Shown piece by piece: positions 1 to 9,333 of a stretch of 64,000 nt of DNA. The stretch comes from Synechococcus sp. BSA11S. Its GTDB lineage: Bacteria; Cyanobacteriota; Cyanobacteriia; PCC-6307; Cyanobiaceae. Both the position numbers and the translations under genes were made by a program. The notes below the pieces were generated by a model, which saw only the letters and a list, made by a program, of their open reading frames with translations, ran no database searches and was not told where the DNA came from. The DNA is taken from NCBI RefSeq assembly GCF_014224355.1, contig NZ_VNWP01000007.1:83335-147334 (forward strand), given 5' to 3'. Each line of letters begins with the position of its first letter. Position 1 is the stretch's first letter.

Positions 1-198
1 TGGGCTGGCCTCGGTGCCCTGGGGCGCCACCTGGCACTCGTGCGCGACCATCGTCGGGCGATCCGGCGGGTGGCGGTGGTGGGAAATAAAGCCTGGCAGG
101 CCCTGGCGGAAAAGCTGGTCTCCAGATTCGTCGATGCCGAAACCCGTTTCTTCGAGGGCGCTGATCTCGCCCTGGCGGACACCTGGATTCGGCAATGA
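1..198 (+). CDS. SpoIIAA-like (STAS-fold) protein, C-terminal part
   Basis: The reading frame is open from the first base and stops with TGA at 196-198, so only the last 65 residues are present. The segment RRVAVVGNKAW followed by an Ala/Leu-rich helix, then FVDAETRFFEGADLALADTW, fits the end of the SpoIIAA-like family (PF11964-type), where an alternating strand-helix pattern ends in an 'FF' strand and an 'A-x-x-W' helix. These proteins are small cytoplasmic STAS-fold domains of unclear role. The start lies outside the window. The assignment rests on pattern recognition over a short stretch. Confidence 0.6.
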   Translation, partial: WAGLGALGRHLALVRDHRRAIRRVAVVGNKAWQALAEKLVSRFVDAETRFFEGADLALADTWIRQ

Positions 199-256
199 AC
201 CTGATCGTTCATTGACAACTGTGCGCCTCAAAGGGAGGGGTGATCAGGCCGATGGA

Positions 257-700
257 TCAGCCCACGAAACGCTTGTACAGCCAGCGCACGAAGCCTCCCA
301 CGACAGGAACCGGGGAAAAAGTCGGTCCCACGAAATCGAAGTAGTCACGATGGTCGACGATCTTGCCCGCGTCGTTGATCAGCAATCGGGTCGTGCCGGG
401 GTAGATGAACTCGATGCCCTTGATCTTCAGCCCCATCTCCCACTCAATGAAGGCGGTCCTGCCCTCGATCGCAATCGCCCCCGGCATCAGGTACACATCA
501 TCGCAGCGTTTCACCAGGTCCTCCTGGGCCTGGATGTAGGCCGCAAGCCCATGGCGCTCCTGGGTGGGGTCCTGAAAATGAACGTCTTCGGCATAGAGGG
601 CGCGCCACTGCTCCTCCCCCGGGGCAGGGGTGCCGTACGGCTTGGTGAACAGGGCCCGCAGGCTGGCGTCATCCATGGCGATGGTGGTGAAAGCCTCCAT
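257..700 (-). CDS. SnoaL/NTF2-like protein
   Basis: A 147-residue protein with the layout of an NTF2-like (SnoaL-type) cone fold: an N-terminal helix (about 10-40), 'DVHFQDPTQERHG' (about 40-52), a long helix with 'YIQAQEDLVKRC', then strands carrying 'TAFIEWEMGLKI' and 'GTTRLLINDAGKIVDHRDYFDF' split over two strands. The HRDYFD end is typical of the nuclear transport factor 2 superfamily. These proteins are either small hydrolases/isomerases or non-enzymatic ligand binders; no substrate can be named. Met at residue 9 is an alternative start. It stands alone, convergent with the partial gene upstream. Confidence 0.75.
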   Translation of the reverse strand: MEAFTTIAMDDASLRALFTKPYGTPAPGEEQWRALYAEDVHFQDPTQERHGLAAYIQAQEDLVKRCDDVYLMPGAIAIEGRTAFIEWEMGLKIKGIEFIYPGTTRLLINDAGKIVDHRDYFDFVGPTFSPVPVVGGFVRWLYKRFVG

Positions 701-746
701 TCCACTGCCTACGCCCCGCCGCGGTGGCCTGCCCCCTGTGTTCGGA

Positions 747-818
<72 letters not shown>

Positions 819-859
819 GTGGAGGCATTCTGCCTCCACATCAGCAGCCCGCTCCAGCC

Positions 860-1363
860 ATGGCCAGTGGCCGCAGCCATGACCGTGCCACCTGGCTGTT
901 GAGCCTGCCCTTCGGGTTGCTGTGGTGGCCGTGGCTGGGGCTGGCGGGGGTGGCCAGCGCAGCCGCTGGCTTCCTGGCCGGTGGCCTCTGGCTCTCCCCC
1001 GACCTCGACACCCGCTCCAACCCCAGTCGGCGCTGGGGCCCGCTCGCCCTGCTCTGGTGGCCTTACCGCCGCGGGCTGCGCCATCGCTCCCTGCTCTCCC
1101 ACAGCCCCCTGCTCGGCTCGGCGCTGCGCCTGACTTACCTGGCAGCGCTGGTGCTGGCGCTGAGTGCACTGCTGTCGCCCCTGGGAGCGCCGGGCCCAGG
1201 GCGGCTGCTGGAGGCGGGGCGGGGGCTCTGGGGTCAGCAGCGGCCCCTGCTGCTGGCGGCGCTGGTGGGGGTCGAGGCCAGCAGCTGGCTGCATCTGCTC
1301 CAGGACGGCGACCCCCTGCCGCGCATGCCCCGGTTGCTGCGTCGGAAGCGGAAGCGGCGTTAG
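860..1363 (+). CDS. DUF2227 family putative metal-binding membrane protein
   Basis: A 167-residue protein beginning with SGRSHDRAT, the His-Asp opening typical of the cyanobacterial DUF2227 'metal-binding protein' family. A further conserved block is 'WLSPDLDTRSNPSRRWG' (about 49-65), followed by 'RHRSLLSHSPL' (about 77-87). The His/Asp residues in these blocks are the likely metal ligands. Hydrophobic helices lie at about 12-45 and 92-110. The tail is very basic (RLLRRKRKRR). Function unknown. It precedes mazG by 12 bp and may be co-transcribed with it. Confidence 0.8.
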   Translation: MASGRSHDRATWLLSLPFGLLWWPWLGLAGVASAAAGFLAGGLWLSPDLDTRSNPSRRWGPLALLWWPYRRGLRHRSLLSHSPLLGSALRLTYLAALVLALSALLSPLGAPGPGRLLEAGRGLWGQQRPLLLAALVGVEASSWLHLLQDGDPLPRMPRLLRRKRKRR

Positions 1364-1375
1364 GACGGTGGACCT

Positions 1376-2284
1376 GTGGCTCATCGGCCCGTGACCGGCC
1401 CCGATTCCCGCCTCGATCCCGCCGCCCTGGGTCCCGCCCTGGAGGCCCTCGCCGGGCTGATCGCCGTGGTGGCGCAGCTGCGTGATCCGGAAGCCGGTTG
1501 TCCCTGGGACCTCGAGCAGACCCATGCCTCCCTGGTGCCCTTCGTGCTGGAGGAGGCCCATGAGGTGGCCGACGCCATTCGCCATGGCGACGACCGGCAT
1601 CTGGCGGAGGAACTGGGTGATCTGCTGTTGCAGGTGCTGTTGCACGCCCAGATCGCCAGCGAGGCGGGCCGCTTCGATCTCACCGCGATCAGCCGTGGCC
1701 TTCACGACAAGCTGGTGCGGCGCCATCCGCATGTGTTTGCGGCGCCCGACACCGCCGCCAACCGGGGGCTGGCCGGTGACAGCGCCGCGGTGAAGGTCAG
1801 CTGGGAGGCCATCAAGGCCGGCGAAGCCAGCGCCGGCGGTCAGCGCGATTCGTCCAGCAGCCCCCTCAGTGATCGCCTGGCCGGCAAGGTGCGGGGGCAG
1901 CCCGCCCTGGCCGGAGCCATGACCATCTCCCGCAAGGCCGCCGCCGCCGGCTTCGAGTGGGACACGATCGAAGGGGTCTGGGAGAAGGTGCACGAGGAGC
2001 TCGATGAGCTCAAGCAGGCCGTGGCCAGCGGCGACAAGGCCCACGCCCAGGAGGAGCTGGGGGATGTGCTCTTCACCCTGGTGAACGTGGCCCGCTGGTG
2101 CGGCCTCGATCCGGAGGCCGGCCTGGCGGGCACCAACCGGCGCTTCCTCGATCGCTTCTCCCGCGTCGAAGCGGCCCTGGGGGGGAACCTCCAGGGACAG
2201 AGCATTCGCGAGCTGGAGGGGCTCTGGCAGCAGGCCAAGGCCCAGATCCGTGCGGAGGCCCGAAGCCAGGACGACTCGGCCTGA
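1376..2284 (+). CDS. mazG: Nucleoside triphosphate pyrophosphohydrolase MazG
   Basis: Hydrolyses nucleoside triphosphates to monophosphates and pyrophosphate in the cytoplasm, a house-cleaning role that also limits ppGpp-type stress signals. The 302-residue protein has the two tandem MazG helical domains of the long form. The first has CPWDLEQTHASL, then EEAHEVADAI and EELGDLLLQVL. The second has EELDELKQAV and EELGDVLFTLVN. These acidic EExxE blocks bind Mg2+. The residues between the domains (about 140-190) are the usual linker with GKVRGQPALAGA. The start is a GTG; later starts would cut into the N-terminal extension. Convergent with arfB. Confidence 0.95.
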   Translation: MAHRPVTGPDSRLDPAALGPALEALAGLIAVVAQLRDPEAGCPWDLEQTHASLVPFVLEEAHEVADAIRHGDDRHLAEELGDLLLQVLLHAQIASEAGRFDLTAISRGLHDKLVRRHPHVFAAPDTAANRGLAGDSAAVKVSWEAIKAGEASAGGQRDSSSSPLSDRLAGKVRGQPALAGAMTISRKAAAAGFEWDTIEGVWEKVHEELDELKQAVASGDKAHAQEELGDVLFTLVNVARWCGLDPEAGLAGTNRRFLDRFSRVEAALGGNLQGQSIRELEGLWQQAKAQIRAEARSQDDSA

Positions 2285-2302
2285 ACGGTCTGTTTCTGTG
2301 GC

Positions 2303-2737
2303 TCAGTCGTCGGGGTGGGGTGGCCGCGAGCGGCGCTGGCCCTTGATGGCGCCGCGTTGCTTCTTGGCGCTCAGCCTCCGCTCCACCGACCCCCGCGTGG
2401 GCTTGGTGCGCCGGCGGGGCGGTGGTGGTGGTTCGATGGCGGAGCGCAGCAGCTCCGCCAGCCGCCGCAGGGCCGCCTGGCGGTTCTGCCACTGGGAGCG
2501 GTGCTCCGACGCGGTGATCACCACGGCGCCCTCCAGCAGGCGTCCCTCGAGCCGCCGCAGGGCCCGGGCCTTGAGCAGGGGCGGCAGCGCCGTGGTGGCC
2601 GCCAGGTCGAACACCAGCTCCGCGCGTGAATCGGTGGTGTTCACCCCCTGGCCCCCTGGCCCGGAGGAGCGGGAGAAGCGCCAGCCCAGCTCGGCCGCCG
2701 GGATCACCAGCCGCTCGCCCAGGGGCAGGTCAGGCAT
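2303..2737 (-). CDS. arfB: ArfB-type peptidyl-tRNA hydrolase (release-factor-like)
   Basis: Rescues stalled ribosomes by hydrolysing the peptidyl-tRNA in a codon-independent way. The 144-residue protein carries the class I release factor catalytic loop, FSRSSGPGGQGVNTTDSRAE, with GGQ at about residues 27-29, and lacks the codon-recognition domains. The C-terminus is strongly basic (RRRTKPTRGSVERR, KKQRGAIKGQRRSR), as in ArfB/YaeJ, where the tail enters the mRNA channel of the empty ribosome. The length matches the family. It lies just upstream of no other gene on its strand except the carbonic anhydrase 18 bp away, so the two may share a transcript. Confidence 0.92.
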   Translation of the reverse strand: MPDLPLGERLVIPAAELGWRFSRSSGPGGQGVNTTDSRAELVFDLAATTALPPLLKARALRRLEGRLLEGAVVITASEHRSQWQNRQAALRRLAELLRSAIEPPPPPRRRTKPTRGSVERRLSAKKQRGAIKGQRRSRPPHPDD

Positions 2738-2755
2738 TGATCGCCCCTGGGTGGG

Positions 2756-3499
2756 TCACAGCAGCGTCACCGCGCCGCTGGCGATGTCGAAGCAGGCGGG
2801 CTGGATGCGCAGCCGACCCGCGCCCACCGCTTCCCGCAGCAGGGGGCTGCGCCGGCTCAGCTCCTGGGCGGAATGCGACGCGTTGTGGCTGATCGCCAGG
2901 CTGAGGTCGTCGCCCGGTTGCAGCGCCGCCCGGATCGGCGTCACCAGGTGCTCCAGCAATGGAGTGAGCGGTGCCTCGGCGAGGGCGGCGGTCACAGCGC
3001 CACAACCGCTGTGGCCCATCACCAGGATCAGCGGCACCTCCAGCTCCGCCACCGCGTACTCCAGCGAGGCCACGCCGTCGTCGAACGCGGTGTTGCCGGC
3101 GCAGCGCACATCGAACAGCTCACCGGCGCCCGACACGAAGATCCACTCCGGCGACACGCGGGAATCGGCACAGCTGAGCAGGGCCGCCCACGGCCTCTGA
3201 CCACTGGCCATGGCGCTGGGGTCCAGCTGACAGCTGCGCTGCCAGATGGCGTTCATCAGCGTGGTGCGCTCCTGGGCGCTGCCGGCAGTGGCGGCGGCCT
3301 GCCAGGCGCGGCTGAACCGGGCATTGCGCCGCAGCAGGCTGCCGAGGGGATCGTCATGGGGGGAGCAGGCCGTGAGGCTGCGTTCCAGTTCAGGCGAGAG
3401 GCCTGTGGCCTCCGCCCGGGCCGGACCCAGGGCCGGCAGGGCCAGGGCCCCGGCCGCCAGGCCCGCCCGTTGCAACCACTCCCGGCGGCTCAGGCTCAT
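2756..3499 (-). CDS. Exported beta-class carbonic anhydrase
   Basis: Interconverts CO2 and bicarbonate with a Zn site. The core carries SCADSRVSPEWIF (Zn Cys and the Asp-Arg dyad) and MGHSGCGA (Zn His and Cys), the pattern of beta-carbonic anhydrases. It is 247 residues, with an N-terminus SLSRREWLQRAGLAAGALAL followed by PALGPARA, which looks like a Tat-type twin-arginine signal although the second consensus positions are loose. Export to the periplasm or thylakoid lumen is therefore inferred, similar in idea to the external EcaB enzymes of other cyanobacteria. A role in inorganic carbon supply is likely. Confidence 0.9.
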   Translation of the reverse strand: MSLSRREWLQRAGLAAGALALPALGPARAEATGLSPELERSLTACSPHDDPLGSLLRRNARFSRAWQAAATAGSAQERTTLMNAIWQRSCQLDPSAMASGQRPWAALLSCADSRVSPEWIFVSGAGELFDVRCAGNTAFDDGVASLEYAVAELEVPLILVMGHSGCGAVTAALAEAPLTPLLEHLVTPIRAALQPGDDLSLAISHNASHSAQELSRRSPLLREAVGAGRLRIQPACFDIASGAVTLL

Positions 3500-3595
3500 C
3501 GACTCGCGCTCATGGGTGGGGTGGGCAAGGGGACGCCTGGGTGACAGGGTGCTCCACTGGAGGCTTAGCTAGGGCGGCTCGAGGAGTCAGCGGCC

Positions 3596-4456
3596 GTGAA
3601 ATCGATCAATGGCTGGGTTGATGAGATCCACGAGGGTGTGCGCTACGGCCTTGAGGCTGAGGTGCTGCTGGAGCAGAGCAGCCCTTACCAGGAGATCACC
3701 ATCATCGACAGCCGGCGCTACGGCAAGGGACTGCTGCTCGATGGCTGCTGGATGACGGCCGAACGTCAGGAGCGCCACTACCACGAGCCGCTGGTGCATC
3801 CGGCCCTCAGCTCCGCCGCCGGCCTCGAGCGGGTGCTGGTGATCGGCGGCGGCGACGGCGGCACGGCGCGGGAGTGCCTGCGCCATCCCGGCGTGCGCCA
3901 CCTCGATCTGGTGGAGATCGATGGGCTGGTGGTGGAGTGCGCCCAGCGCTATCTGCCTTCCCTGGGCGCGGGCTGCTGGGATGATCCCCGCTTTCAGCTC
4001 ACCGTCGGTGATGGCATCGCCTGGGCCTCTGAGGCCGACGACGCCAGCTACGACGTGGTGATCGTGGATGGCTCCGACCCCGCGGGCCCCGCCGAAGGCC
4101 TGTTCAACCGAGCCTTCTTCCGGCAGTGCCGCCGCATCCTGCGCCCTGGCGGGGTCTTCGCCACCCAGAGTGAATCCCCGGAAGCCTTCCGCGACGTGCA
4201 CCTGGCCACCGTGCGGCTGCTGAGGGAGGTGTTCGGCCATGCCGATCCGCTCTATGGCTGGGTGCCGATGTACCCCAGCGGCTGGTGGAGCTGGACCTTT
4301 GCCGCCACGGATGGCCCCCGCTACCTGGAGCCCATGGCCGAGCGGGCCGCGGCGGTGGCCGCCGGCTGTGAGATCTGGTCGCCCCGCTGGCAGCGGGGCG
4401 CCTTCCAGGCCATCCCGGCCGGCATTGAGCGGGCCCTGGCCCTCCACCAGGCCTGA
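3596..4456 (+). CDS. speE: Spermidine synthase (polyamine aminopropyltransferase)
   Basis: Transfers an aminopropyl group from decarboxylated S-adenosylmethionine to putrescine. The 286-residue protein has the family order: N-terminal beta domain with [19 protein letters not shown], then [10 protein letters not shown], the nucleotide-binding [16 protein letters not shown] (about 81-96), [10 protein letters not shown], and the catalytic-site [17 protein letters not shown]. The start is GTG. speB follows four bases after the stop, so the two polyamine genes form an operon. Confidence 0.96.
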   Translation: MKSINGWVDEIHEGVRYGLEAEVLLEQSSPYQEITIIDSRRYGKGLLLDGCWMTAERQERHYHEPLVHPALSSAAGLERVLVIGGGDGGTARECLRHPGVRHLDLVEIDGLVVECAQRYLPSLGAGCWDDPRFQLTVGDGIAWASEADDASYDVVIVDGSDPAGPAEGLFNRAFFRQCRRILRPGGVFATQSESPEAFRDVHLATVRLLREVFGHADPLYGWVPMYPSGWWSWTFAATDGPRYLEPMAERAAAVAAGCEIWSPRWQRGAFQAIPAGIERALALHQA

Positions 4457-4460
4457 GCTG

Positions 4461-5387
4461 ATGCCTGTCCCTGTGCCTCCGGATCTGATTGACTCCGACC
4501 TGTTCGAGCGCGACGGAGCCATCTACATGGGTTCAAGGCGTGATCCCGACGGTTGCCGGGTGGGCCTCTTCGGGGTGCCCTACGACGGCACCACCTCGTT
4601 CAGACCGGGGGCCCGCTTCGGGCCGGCGGCGATCCGGGAGGTGAGCAATGGGCTTGAAACCTATGACCCGCAGCTGGATCTCGACCTCGAAGACCTGGCT
4701 TTCGTGGATCTGGGGGCCGTGGCCATTCCCTTCGGGGCGCCGGAGCCGGTGGTGGCCGCCGTGGGCGAGGCCACCCGGGCGGTGCTTGAGCTGGGGCTGC
4801 GGCCGCTGATGCTCGGCGGAGAGCACTCGATCAGCAGTGGTGCGGTTGCCGCCGTGGCCGCCCGGTACCCCGAGCTGGCCCTGGTGCAGCTCGATGCCCA
4901 CGCCGATCTGCGCCAGAACTGGCTGGGGGCCCGCCACAGCCATGCCTGTGCGATGCGCCGCTGCCTGGAGGTGCTTCCCTCCGCCGACCTGCTGCAGGTG
5001 GCGATCCGCAGCGGCACCCGCGAGGAGTTCGAGGAGCTGCGTCGCAGTGGCCGGCTGGTGGGGCAGGGCCCCGGTCTTTCGCTGGAGCCGGAGCGGCTCC
5101 AGGCTGAGCTGGTGGCGGCCCTCAGCCCGCTGCGGGGCCGGCCGCTCTACCTCACCGTTGACCTCGACTGGTTCGATCCCGCCGTGCTGCCCGGCACCGG
5201 CACCCCCGAGCCCGGGGGCTACCACTGGGGCCACTTCGCAGGGCTGCTGGAGGAACTGCGCCACCATCACCTGGTGGCAGCCGATGTGGTGGAACTGGCG
5301 CCCGGGCTGGATCCCAGCGGCGTGAGCGCCGTGCTGGCGGCGAAGGTGACCCGCAGTCTGCTGCTGCTGCTGGGTCAGGCTCAGTAG
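4461..5387 (+). CDS. speB: Agmatinase / ureohydrolase SpeB
   Basis: Hydrolyses agmatine to putrescine and urea, providing the substrate for speE immediately upstream. The 308-residue protein shows the ureohydrolase metal-binding blocks GGEHSIS, QLDAHADLR and LTVDLDWFDPA (two-Mn site formed by His and Asp residues), and the N-terminal GVPYDGTTSFRPGARFGP. The ATG was chosen because it follows the speE stop by 4 bp and keeps the usual family length. Arginase-like or other guanidino-acid specificity cannot be excluded from sequence, but the operon with speE favours agmatinase. The 3' end overlaps the convergent cyclic-nucleotide-binding-type gene by 7 bp. Confidence 0.93.
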   Translation: MPVPVPPDLIDSDLFERDGAIYMGSRRDPDGCRVGLFGVPYDGTTSFRPGARFGPAAIREVSNGLETYDPQLDLDLEDLAFVDLGAVAIPFGAPEPVVAAVGEATRAVLELGLRPLMLGGEHSISSGAVAAVAARYPELALVQLDAHADLRQNWLGARHSHACAMRRCLEVLPSADLLQVAIRSGTREEFEELRRSGRLVGQGPGLSLEPERLQAELVAALSPLRGRPLYLTVDLDWFDPAVLPGTGTPEPGGYHWGHFAGLLEELRHHHLVAADVVELAPGLDPSGVSAVLAAKVTRSLLLLLGQAQ

Positions 5388-5776
5388 GAGTAGGAGCCGC
5401 TGGCCCGTTGCTCCCGCAGCCTCTCGTGCTGTTGACCGATCAGCACCACCGCCAGGGTGGGGTGGTTGTGGAGAAGGTTGAGGAAGTTCAGACGCTCCAG
5501 TTTGACCAGCTCCACCGGGGTGCGGGCGATGGCCTCGTTGCGGAAGAATCCACCCCGCCAGGCGATGTCTTCGTAGCTGAACAGCTCGCCGTGGCGGTAG
5601 CAAAGGCGATTTCTCGAGGTGTCGATCAGTTCGACGATGCCCTTGCGCACCCCGTAGATCGCACTGGTGAGATCTCCGTGGTGAAACACATGGGAGCCGG
5701 TGGGCAGGGTGAGGGTTTCACCGTCCACCTGCGAGGCCATCAGTTCAACCGGCGTTGCGGGTGCAGTTGCAACCAA
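5381..5776 (-). CDS. Stand-alone cyclic-nucleotide-binding-fold (Crp-like) protein without HTH
   Basis: A 131-residue protein that consists of one cNMP-binding (cupin-like) domain: LPTGSHVFHHGD, then SAIYGVRKGIVELIDTS, YRHGELFSYEDIAW, and TPVELVKLERLNFLNLLHNHP, which match the strand order and the hinge helix of Crp/FNR sensors. The protein ends about where the DNA-binding helix-turn-helix of Crp would begin, with LREQRASGSYSY. It could act as a sensor or partner subunit and cannot bind DNA alone through a Crp-type HTH. The usual phosphate-binding Arg motif is not evident, so the ligand is unknown. Confidence 0.8.
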   Translation of the reverse strand: MVATAPATPVELMASQVDGETLTLPTGSHVFHHGDLTSAIYGVRKGIVELIDTSRNRLCYRHGELFSYEDIAWRGGFFRNEAIARTPVELVKLERLNFLNLLHNHPTLAVVLIGQQHERLREQRASGSYSY

Positions 5777-5905
5777 TCATTCACCTCCAACAGGGGTTTG
5801 ACCTACCAGCATGGCGCCGGAGGCACGCTTTTGCAGGCAGTCTTGATCACACAGAGTGCGGCCGGATGTGTCCCGAGGTCTGTTCCGTGGCGGGTCTGGA
5901 TCCGC

Positions 5906-6163
5906 TCAGCTGACAGCCGCGAGCAACTCGGTGAGGGCGAGCTGACGGTTGGCCGGCAGGGGCATGGCCAGCACCCTCGGGTCCACGCTCGGCAGCCGGG
6001 GTGGCCGTGGGGTCCAGTGGTGACACCAGAGATCGCTGGCCAGTTCAGGATGGATCGCCAGCCGTCGCATCTGGCACCAGCTCTGCTCGGAGCCACTGAT
6101 CGAGGCTTCGGGCGCCTGGCAGTGGTTGCAGCTGCGACAGTTCGGGCGCTGGCCCATGGGCAC
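5906..6163 (-). CDS. Small Cys-rich hypothetical protein
   Basis: An 85-residue reading frame with five cysteines, four of them N-terminal: CRSCNHC (about 9-15), then SWCQMRRL and LWCHHW. The CxxCxxC spacing followed by two further Cys suggests a small metal-binding or Fe-S-like protein, of the kind often kept in picocyanobacteria. No family is recognised. It occupies the 536-bp space between the Crp-like gene and gcvT and is divergent from gcvT. ATG start; codon use looks native. It may still be a chance frame. Confidence 0.45.
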   Translation of the reverse strand: MPMGQRPNCRSCNHCQAPEASISGSEQSWCQMRRLAIHPELASDLWCHHWTPRPPRLPSVDPRVLAMPLPANRQLALTELLAAVS

Positions 6164-6312
6164 GACCCATTCAGGGCACCCAAGGTAATGACCTTCTCCT
6201 TATCAGGCCAGGGGAAAACCCGAACCTGCTGGAAGTCTTCGGGATTGCCCGGAGGGCTCCCTGCCGGTGAGCCTCCATAGGATCCCCGCCAGCACTCGCG
6301 ACAGCGCAGCCC

Positions 6313-7449
6313 ATGGCGGAATCCCTGAAGCGAACCCCCCTCAACGGGGCCTGCCGCGCCGCCGGCGCCCGGATGGTGCCCTTCGAAGGCTGGGAGATGC
6401 CCGTCCAGTTCCAGGGCCTGGTTCAGGAGCACAGGGCCGTGCGCGAGCGCTGTGGGGTCTTCGACATCTCCCACATGGGTGTGCTGCGGCTGCGCGGCGA
6501 CGGCGCCAAGGACGCCCTGCAGGCCCTGGTGCCCAGTGACCTGTTCCGGATCGGTCCCGGCGAGGCCACCTACACCGTGCTGCTCAACGAAGCCGGCGGC
6601 ATCCGGGACGACCTGATCGTCTACGACCGGGGGCGGCCGGAGGACACCGATGGCGCACGCGACGAGCTTCTGCTGATCATCAACGCCGGCTGCGCCGAGG
6701 CCGATACCGCCTGGCTGCGCCAAAACCTGGAGCCGGCGGGCCTGGTGATCAGCGACCGCAAGGCCGATGGTGTGTTGCTGGCCCTCCAGGGCCCCGAGGC
6801 CATCGGCCGGCTGGAGGCCCTGGCCGCCGTCGACCTGAGCGGCCTTCCCCGTTTCGCTCACCGCACGTTCACGCTGGCCGGCAGCGCCGCCGCTGAAGCC
6901 GCCGGCGCCTCCGCCTTCGTGGCCCGCACGGGTTACACCGGCGAAGACGGCGTGGAACTGCTGCTGGATCGAGCTGCCGGTTGCGCCCTCTGGGCTCAGC
7001 TGCTGGCGGAGGGGGTGGTCCCCTGCGGCCTCGGTGCCCGCGACACCCTGCGCCTGGAGGCGGCCATGCACCTCTACGGCAGCGACATGGACAGCAGCAC
7101 CACACCCCTGGAGGCTGCCCTGGGCTGGCTGGTGCACCTGGAGATGCCGGCGTCCTTCATCGGGAGGGAGGTGCTGGAGCGCCAGAGCGCCGAAGGGGTG
7201 AGCCGGCGTCTGGTGGGTCTGAAGCTCCAGGGCCGCGCGATCGCCCGGCACGGCTATCCGGTGCTGCGCCAGGGCCAGGTGGTGGGTGAGGTCACCAGTG
7301 GCACCTGGTCGCCCACCCTGGGGGAGGCGATCGCCCTGGCCTATGTGCCGGCTGATTCCACCCGCCCCGGCACCGAACTGGCGGTGGAGATCCGCGGCAA
7401 GGCGGAGCCCGCCATGGTGGTGAAGCGTCCCTTCTACAGGCGGGCCTGA
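6313..7449 (+). CDS. gcvT: Aminomethyltransferase, glycine cleavage T-protein
   Basis: T-protein of the glycine cleavage complex, which releases ammonia from the aminomethyl-lipoyl H-protein and passes the methylene to tetrahydrofolate; in cyanobacteria it takes part in photorespiratory glycine breakdown. The 378-residue protein has VPFEGWEMPVQF near the start, DISHMGVLRLRGDGA, the folate-region TGYTGEDGVELL (about 202-213), and LGARDTLRLEAAMHLYG. The length matches the family. aspS follows in the same direction after about 60 bp. Confidence 0.96.
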   Translation: MAESLKRTPLNGACRAAGARMVPFEGWEMPVQFQGLVQEHRAVRERCGVFDISHMGVLRLRGDGAKDALQALVPSDLFRIGPGEATYTVLLNEAGGIRDDLIVYDRGRPEDTDGARDELLLIINAGCAEADTAWLRQNLEPAGLVISDRKADGVLLALQGPEAIGRLEALAAVDLSGLPRFAHRTFTLAGSAAAEAAGASAFVARTGYTGEDGVELLLDRAAGCALWAQLLAEGVVPCGLGARDTLRLEAAMHLYGSDMDSSTTPLEAALGWLVHLEMPASFIGREVLERQSAEGVSRRLVGLKLQGRAIARHGYPVLRQGQVVGEVTSGTWSPTLGEAIALAYVPADSTRPGTELAVEIRGKAEPAMVVKRPFYRRA

Positions 7450-7512
7450 CGGGTGCTGCCGGGCCTGGCCCGGCTGGGTGGGAAAATCGCCGATTGCTCA
7501 GGGATTCACAGC

Positions 7513-9333
7513 ATGCGCAGCCACGGGTGCGGCGACCTGCGTCAGGACGCCACCGGAGAGGAGGTGCAGCTCTGCGGCTGGGTCGACCGCAGCCGTGACC
7601 ACGGCGGGGTGATCTTCATCGACCTGCGCGACCGCAGCGGCACGGTGCAGGTGACGGTGGACCCCGATCTGGGGTCCGAGGCCTTTGCCGTGGCCGAGCA
7701 CCTGCGCAACGAGACCGTGATCCAGGTGGCTGGGCGGGTGCGGGCCAGGCCAGCGGAATCGATCAACACGAAACTGGCCACCGGCGGCCTGGAGGTGCTG
7801 GCCAGCGCCATCACGGTGCTGAACAGCGTCAAGGGCAACCTGCCCTTCCCCGTGTCGGTGCACGACGAGGAGAACACCCGCGAGGAGCTGCGGCTGCGTC
7901 ACCGCTACCTGGATCTGCGCCGCGAGCGCATGAACGGCAACCTGCGCCTGCGCGCCCGCACGATCCAGGCGGCCCGCCGCTTCCTCGAAGACCAGGGCTT
8001 CATCGAGGTGGAAACCCCCGTGCTCACCCGCTCCACCCCCGAGGGCGCCCGCGACTATCTGGTGCCTTCGCGGGTGTGCGGCGGCGAGTGGTTCGCCCTG
8101 CCCCAGTCGCCCCAGCTGTTCAAGCAGCTGCTGATGGTGGGCGGCCTGGAGCGCTATTACCAGGTGGCGCGCTGCTTCCGCGACGAGGATCTGCGGGCCG
8201 ACCGTCAGCCGGAATTCACCCAGCTCGACATCGAGATGAGCTTCATGGGCCAGGAGGAGATCCTGGAACTCAACGAAGCGCTGATCGCCGCGATCTGGAA
8301 GGCCGCCCGAGGGGTGGAGCTGCCCCGGCCCTTCCCCCGCCTCAGCTGGCACGAGGCGATGGACCGCTACGGCACCGACCGGCCCGACACGCGCTACGGC
8401 CTGGAGCTCACCAACGTGAGCGACCTGGTGGCCGGCATGGGTTTCAAGGTGTTCTCCGGGGCCGTGGCCGCCGGCGGTTCGGTGAAGTGCATCGCCGTGC
8501 CCGGAGGCAATGAGGCCCTGTCCAACGTGCGCATCAAGCCCGGTGGTGATGTGTTCAGCGAGGCCCAGGCGGCAGGGGCCGGGGGGCTGGCCTTCATCCG
8601 TGTGCGTGAGGGCGGCGAGATCGACACGATCGGCGCCATCAAGGACAACCTCAGCGCCGCCACCAAAGCCGAGCTGCTGGAGCGCACCGGCGCGGCGCCC
8701 GGCACCCTGCTGCTGTTCGGCGCCGGCGACACCGCCACGGTGAACAAGGCCCTCGACCGGGTGCGCCAGTACCTGGCCCGGGAGCTGGGGATGGTTCCGC
8801 CCGACCGGGAGAACGACATCTGGAACTTCCTCTGGGTGGTGGATTTCCCGATGTTCGAGTTCAACGCCGAGGAGAACCGCCTCGAGGCGCTGCATCACCC
8901 CTTCTGCGCTCCCAACGCCGCCGACCTCGGCAACGATCCCGCCGCCTGGGCCACCACCCTGCCCGCGGCCCGCGCCCAGGCCTACGACCTGGTGCTCAAC
9001 GGCCTGGAACTGGGGGGCGGTTCGCTGCGCATCCACGATTCGGCCCTGCAGCGCCAGGTGCTGCAGACCATCGGTCTGCCCCTGGAGGAGGCCGAGCGCC
9101 AGTTCGGCTTCCTGATCGAGGCCCTCGACCTGGGCGCCCCTCCCCACGGCGGTCTGGCCTTCGGGCTCGATCGGATGGTGATGCTGCTGGCCGGCGAAGA
9201 GTCGATCCGCGACACGATCGCCTTCCCCAAGACCCAGCAGGCCCGCTGCCTGCTCACCCAGGCCCCTGCCGGCGTGGCTCCCCAGCAACTGCAGGATCTG
9301 CACGTGGCCAGCACCTGGGTGGAGCCTGAATGA
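7513..9333 (+). CDS. aspS: Aspartyl-tRNA synthetase
   Basis: Class IIb synthetase charging tRNA-Asp (possibly also tRNA-Asn). The 606-residue protein has an N-terminal OB fold (about 1-110: [23 protein letters not shown]), class II motif 2 in [20 protein letters not shown], a GAD insertion domain of the bacterial type (about 290-420), and motif 3 in [15 protein letters not shown]. The ATG at 7513 begins [10 protein letters not shown], where the bacterial family normally begins; the longer upstream frame adds a non-conserved 20-residue leader. Confidence 0.97.
   Translation: MRSHGCGDLRQDATGEEVQLCGWVDRSRDHGGVIFIDLRDRSGTVQVTVDPDLGSEAFAVAEHLRNETVIQVAGRVRARPAESINTKLATGGLEVLASAITVLNSVKGNLPFPVSVHDEENTREELRLRHRYLDLRRERMNGNLRLRARTIQAARRFLEDQGFIEVETPVLTRSTPEGARDYLVPSRVCGGEWFALPQSPQLFKQLLMVGGLERYYQVARCFRDEDLRADRQPEFTQLDIEMSFMGQEEILELNEALIAAIWKAARGVELPRPFPRLSWHEAMDRYGTDRPDTRYGLELTNVSDLVAGMGFKVFSGAVAAGGSVKCIAVPGGNEALSNVRIKPGGDVFSEAQAAGAGGLAFIRVREGGEIDTIGAIKDNLSAATKAELLERTGAAPGTLLLFGAGDTATVNKALDRVRQYLARELGMVPPDRENDIWNFLWVVDFPMFEFNAEENRLEALHHPFCAPNAADLGNDPAAWATTLPAARAQAYDLVLNGLELGGGSLRIHDSALQRQVLQTIGLPLEEAERQFGFLIEALDLGAPPHGGLAFGLDRMVMLLAGEESIRDTIAFPKTQQARCLLTQAPAGVAPQQLQDLHVASTWVEPE

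Noticed and set aside
6164..6312. Possible glycine riboswitch upstream of gcvT
   Set aside because: There are short inverted repeats but the conserved glycine-binding core sequences are not visible, and a divergent small gene uses this space.
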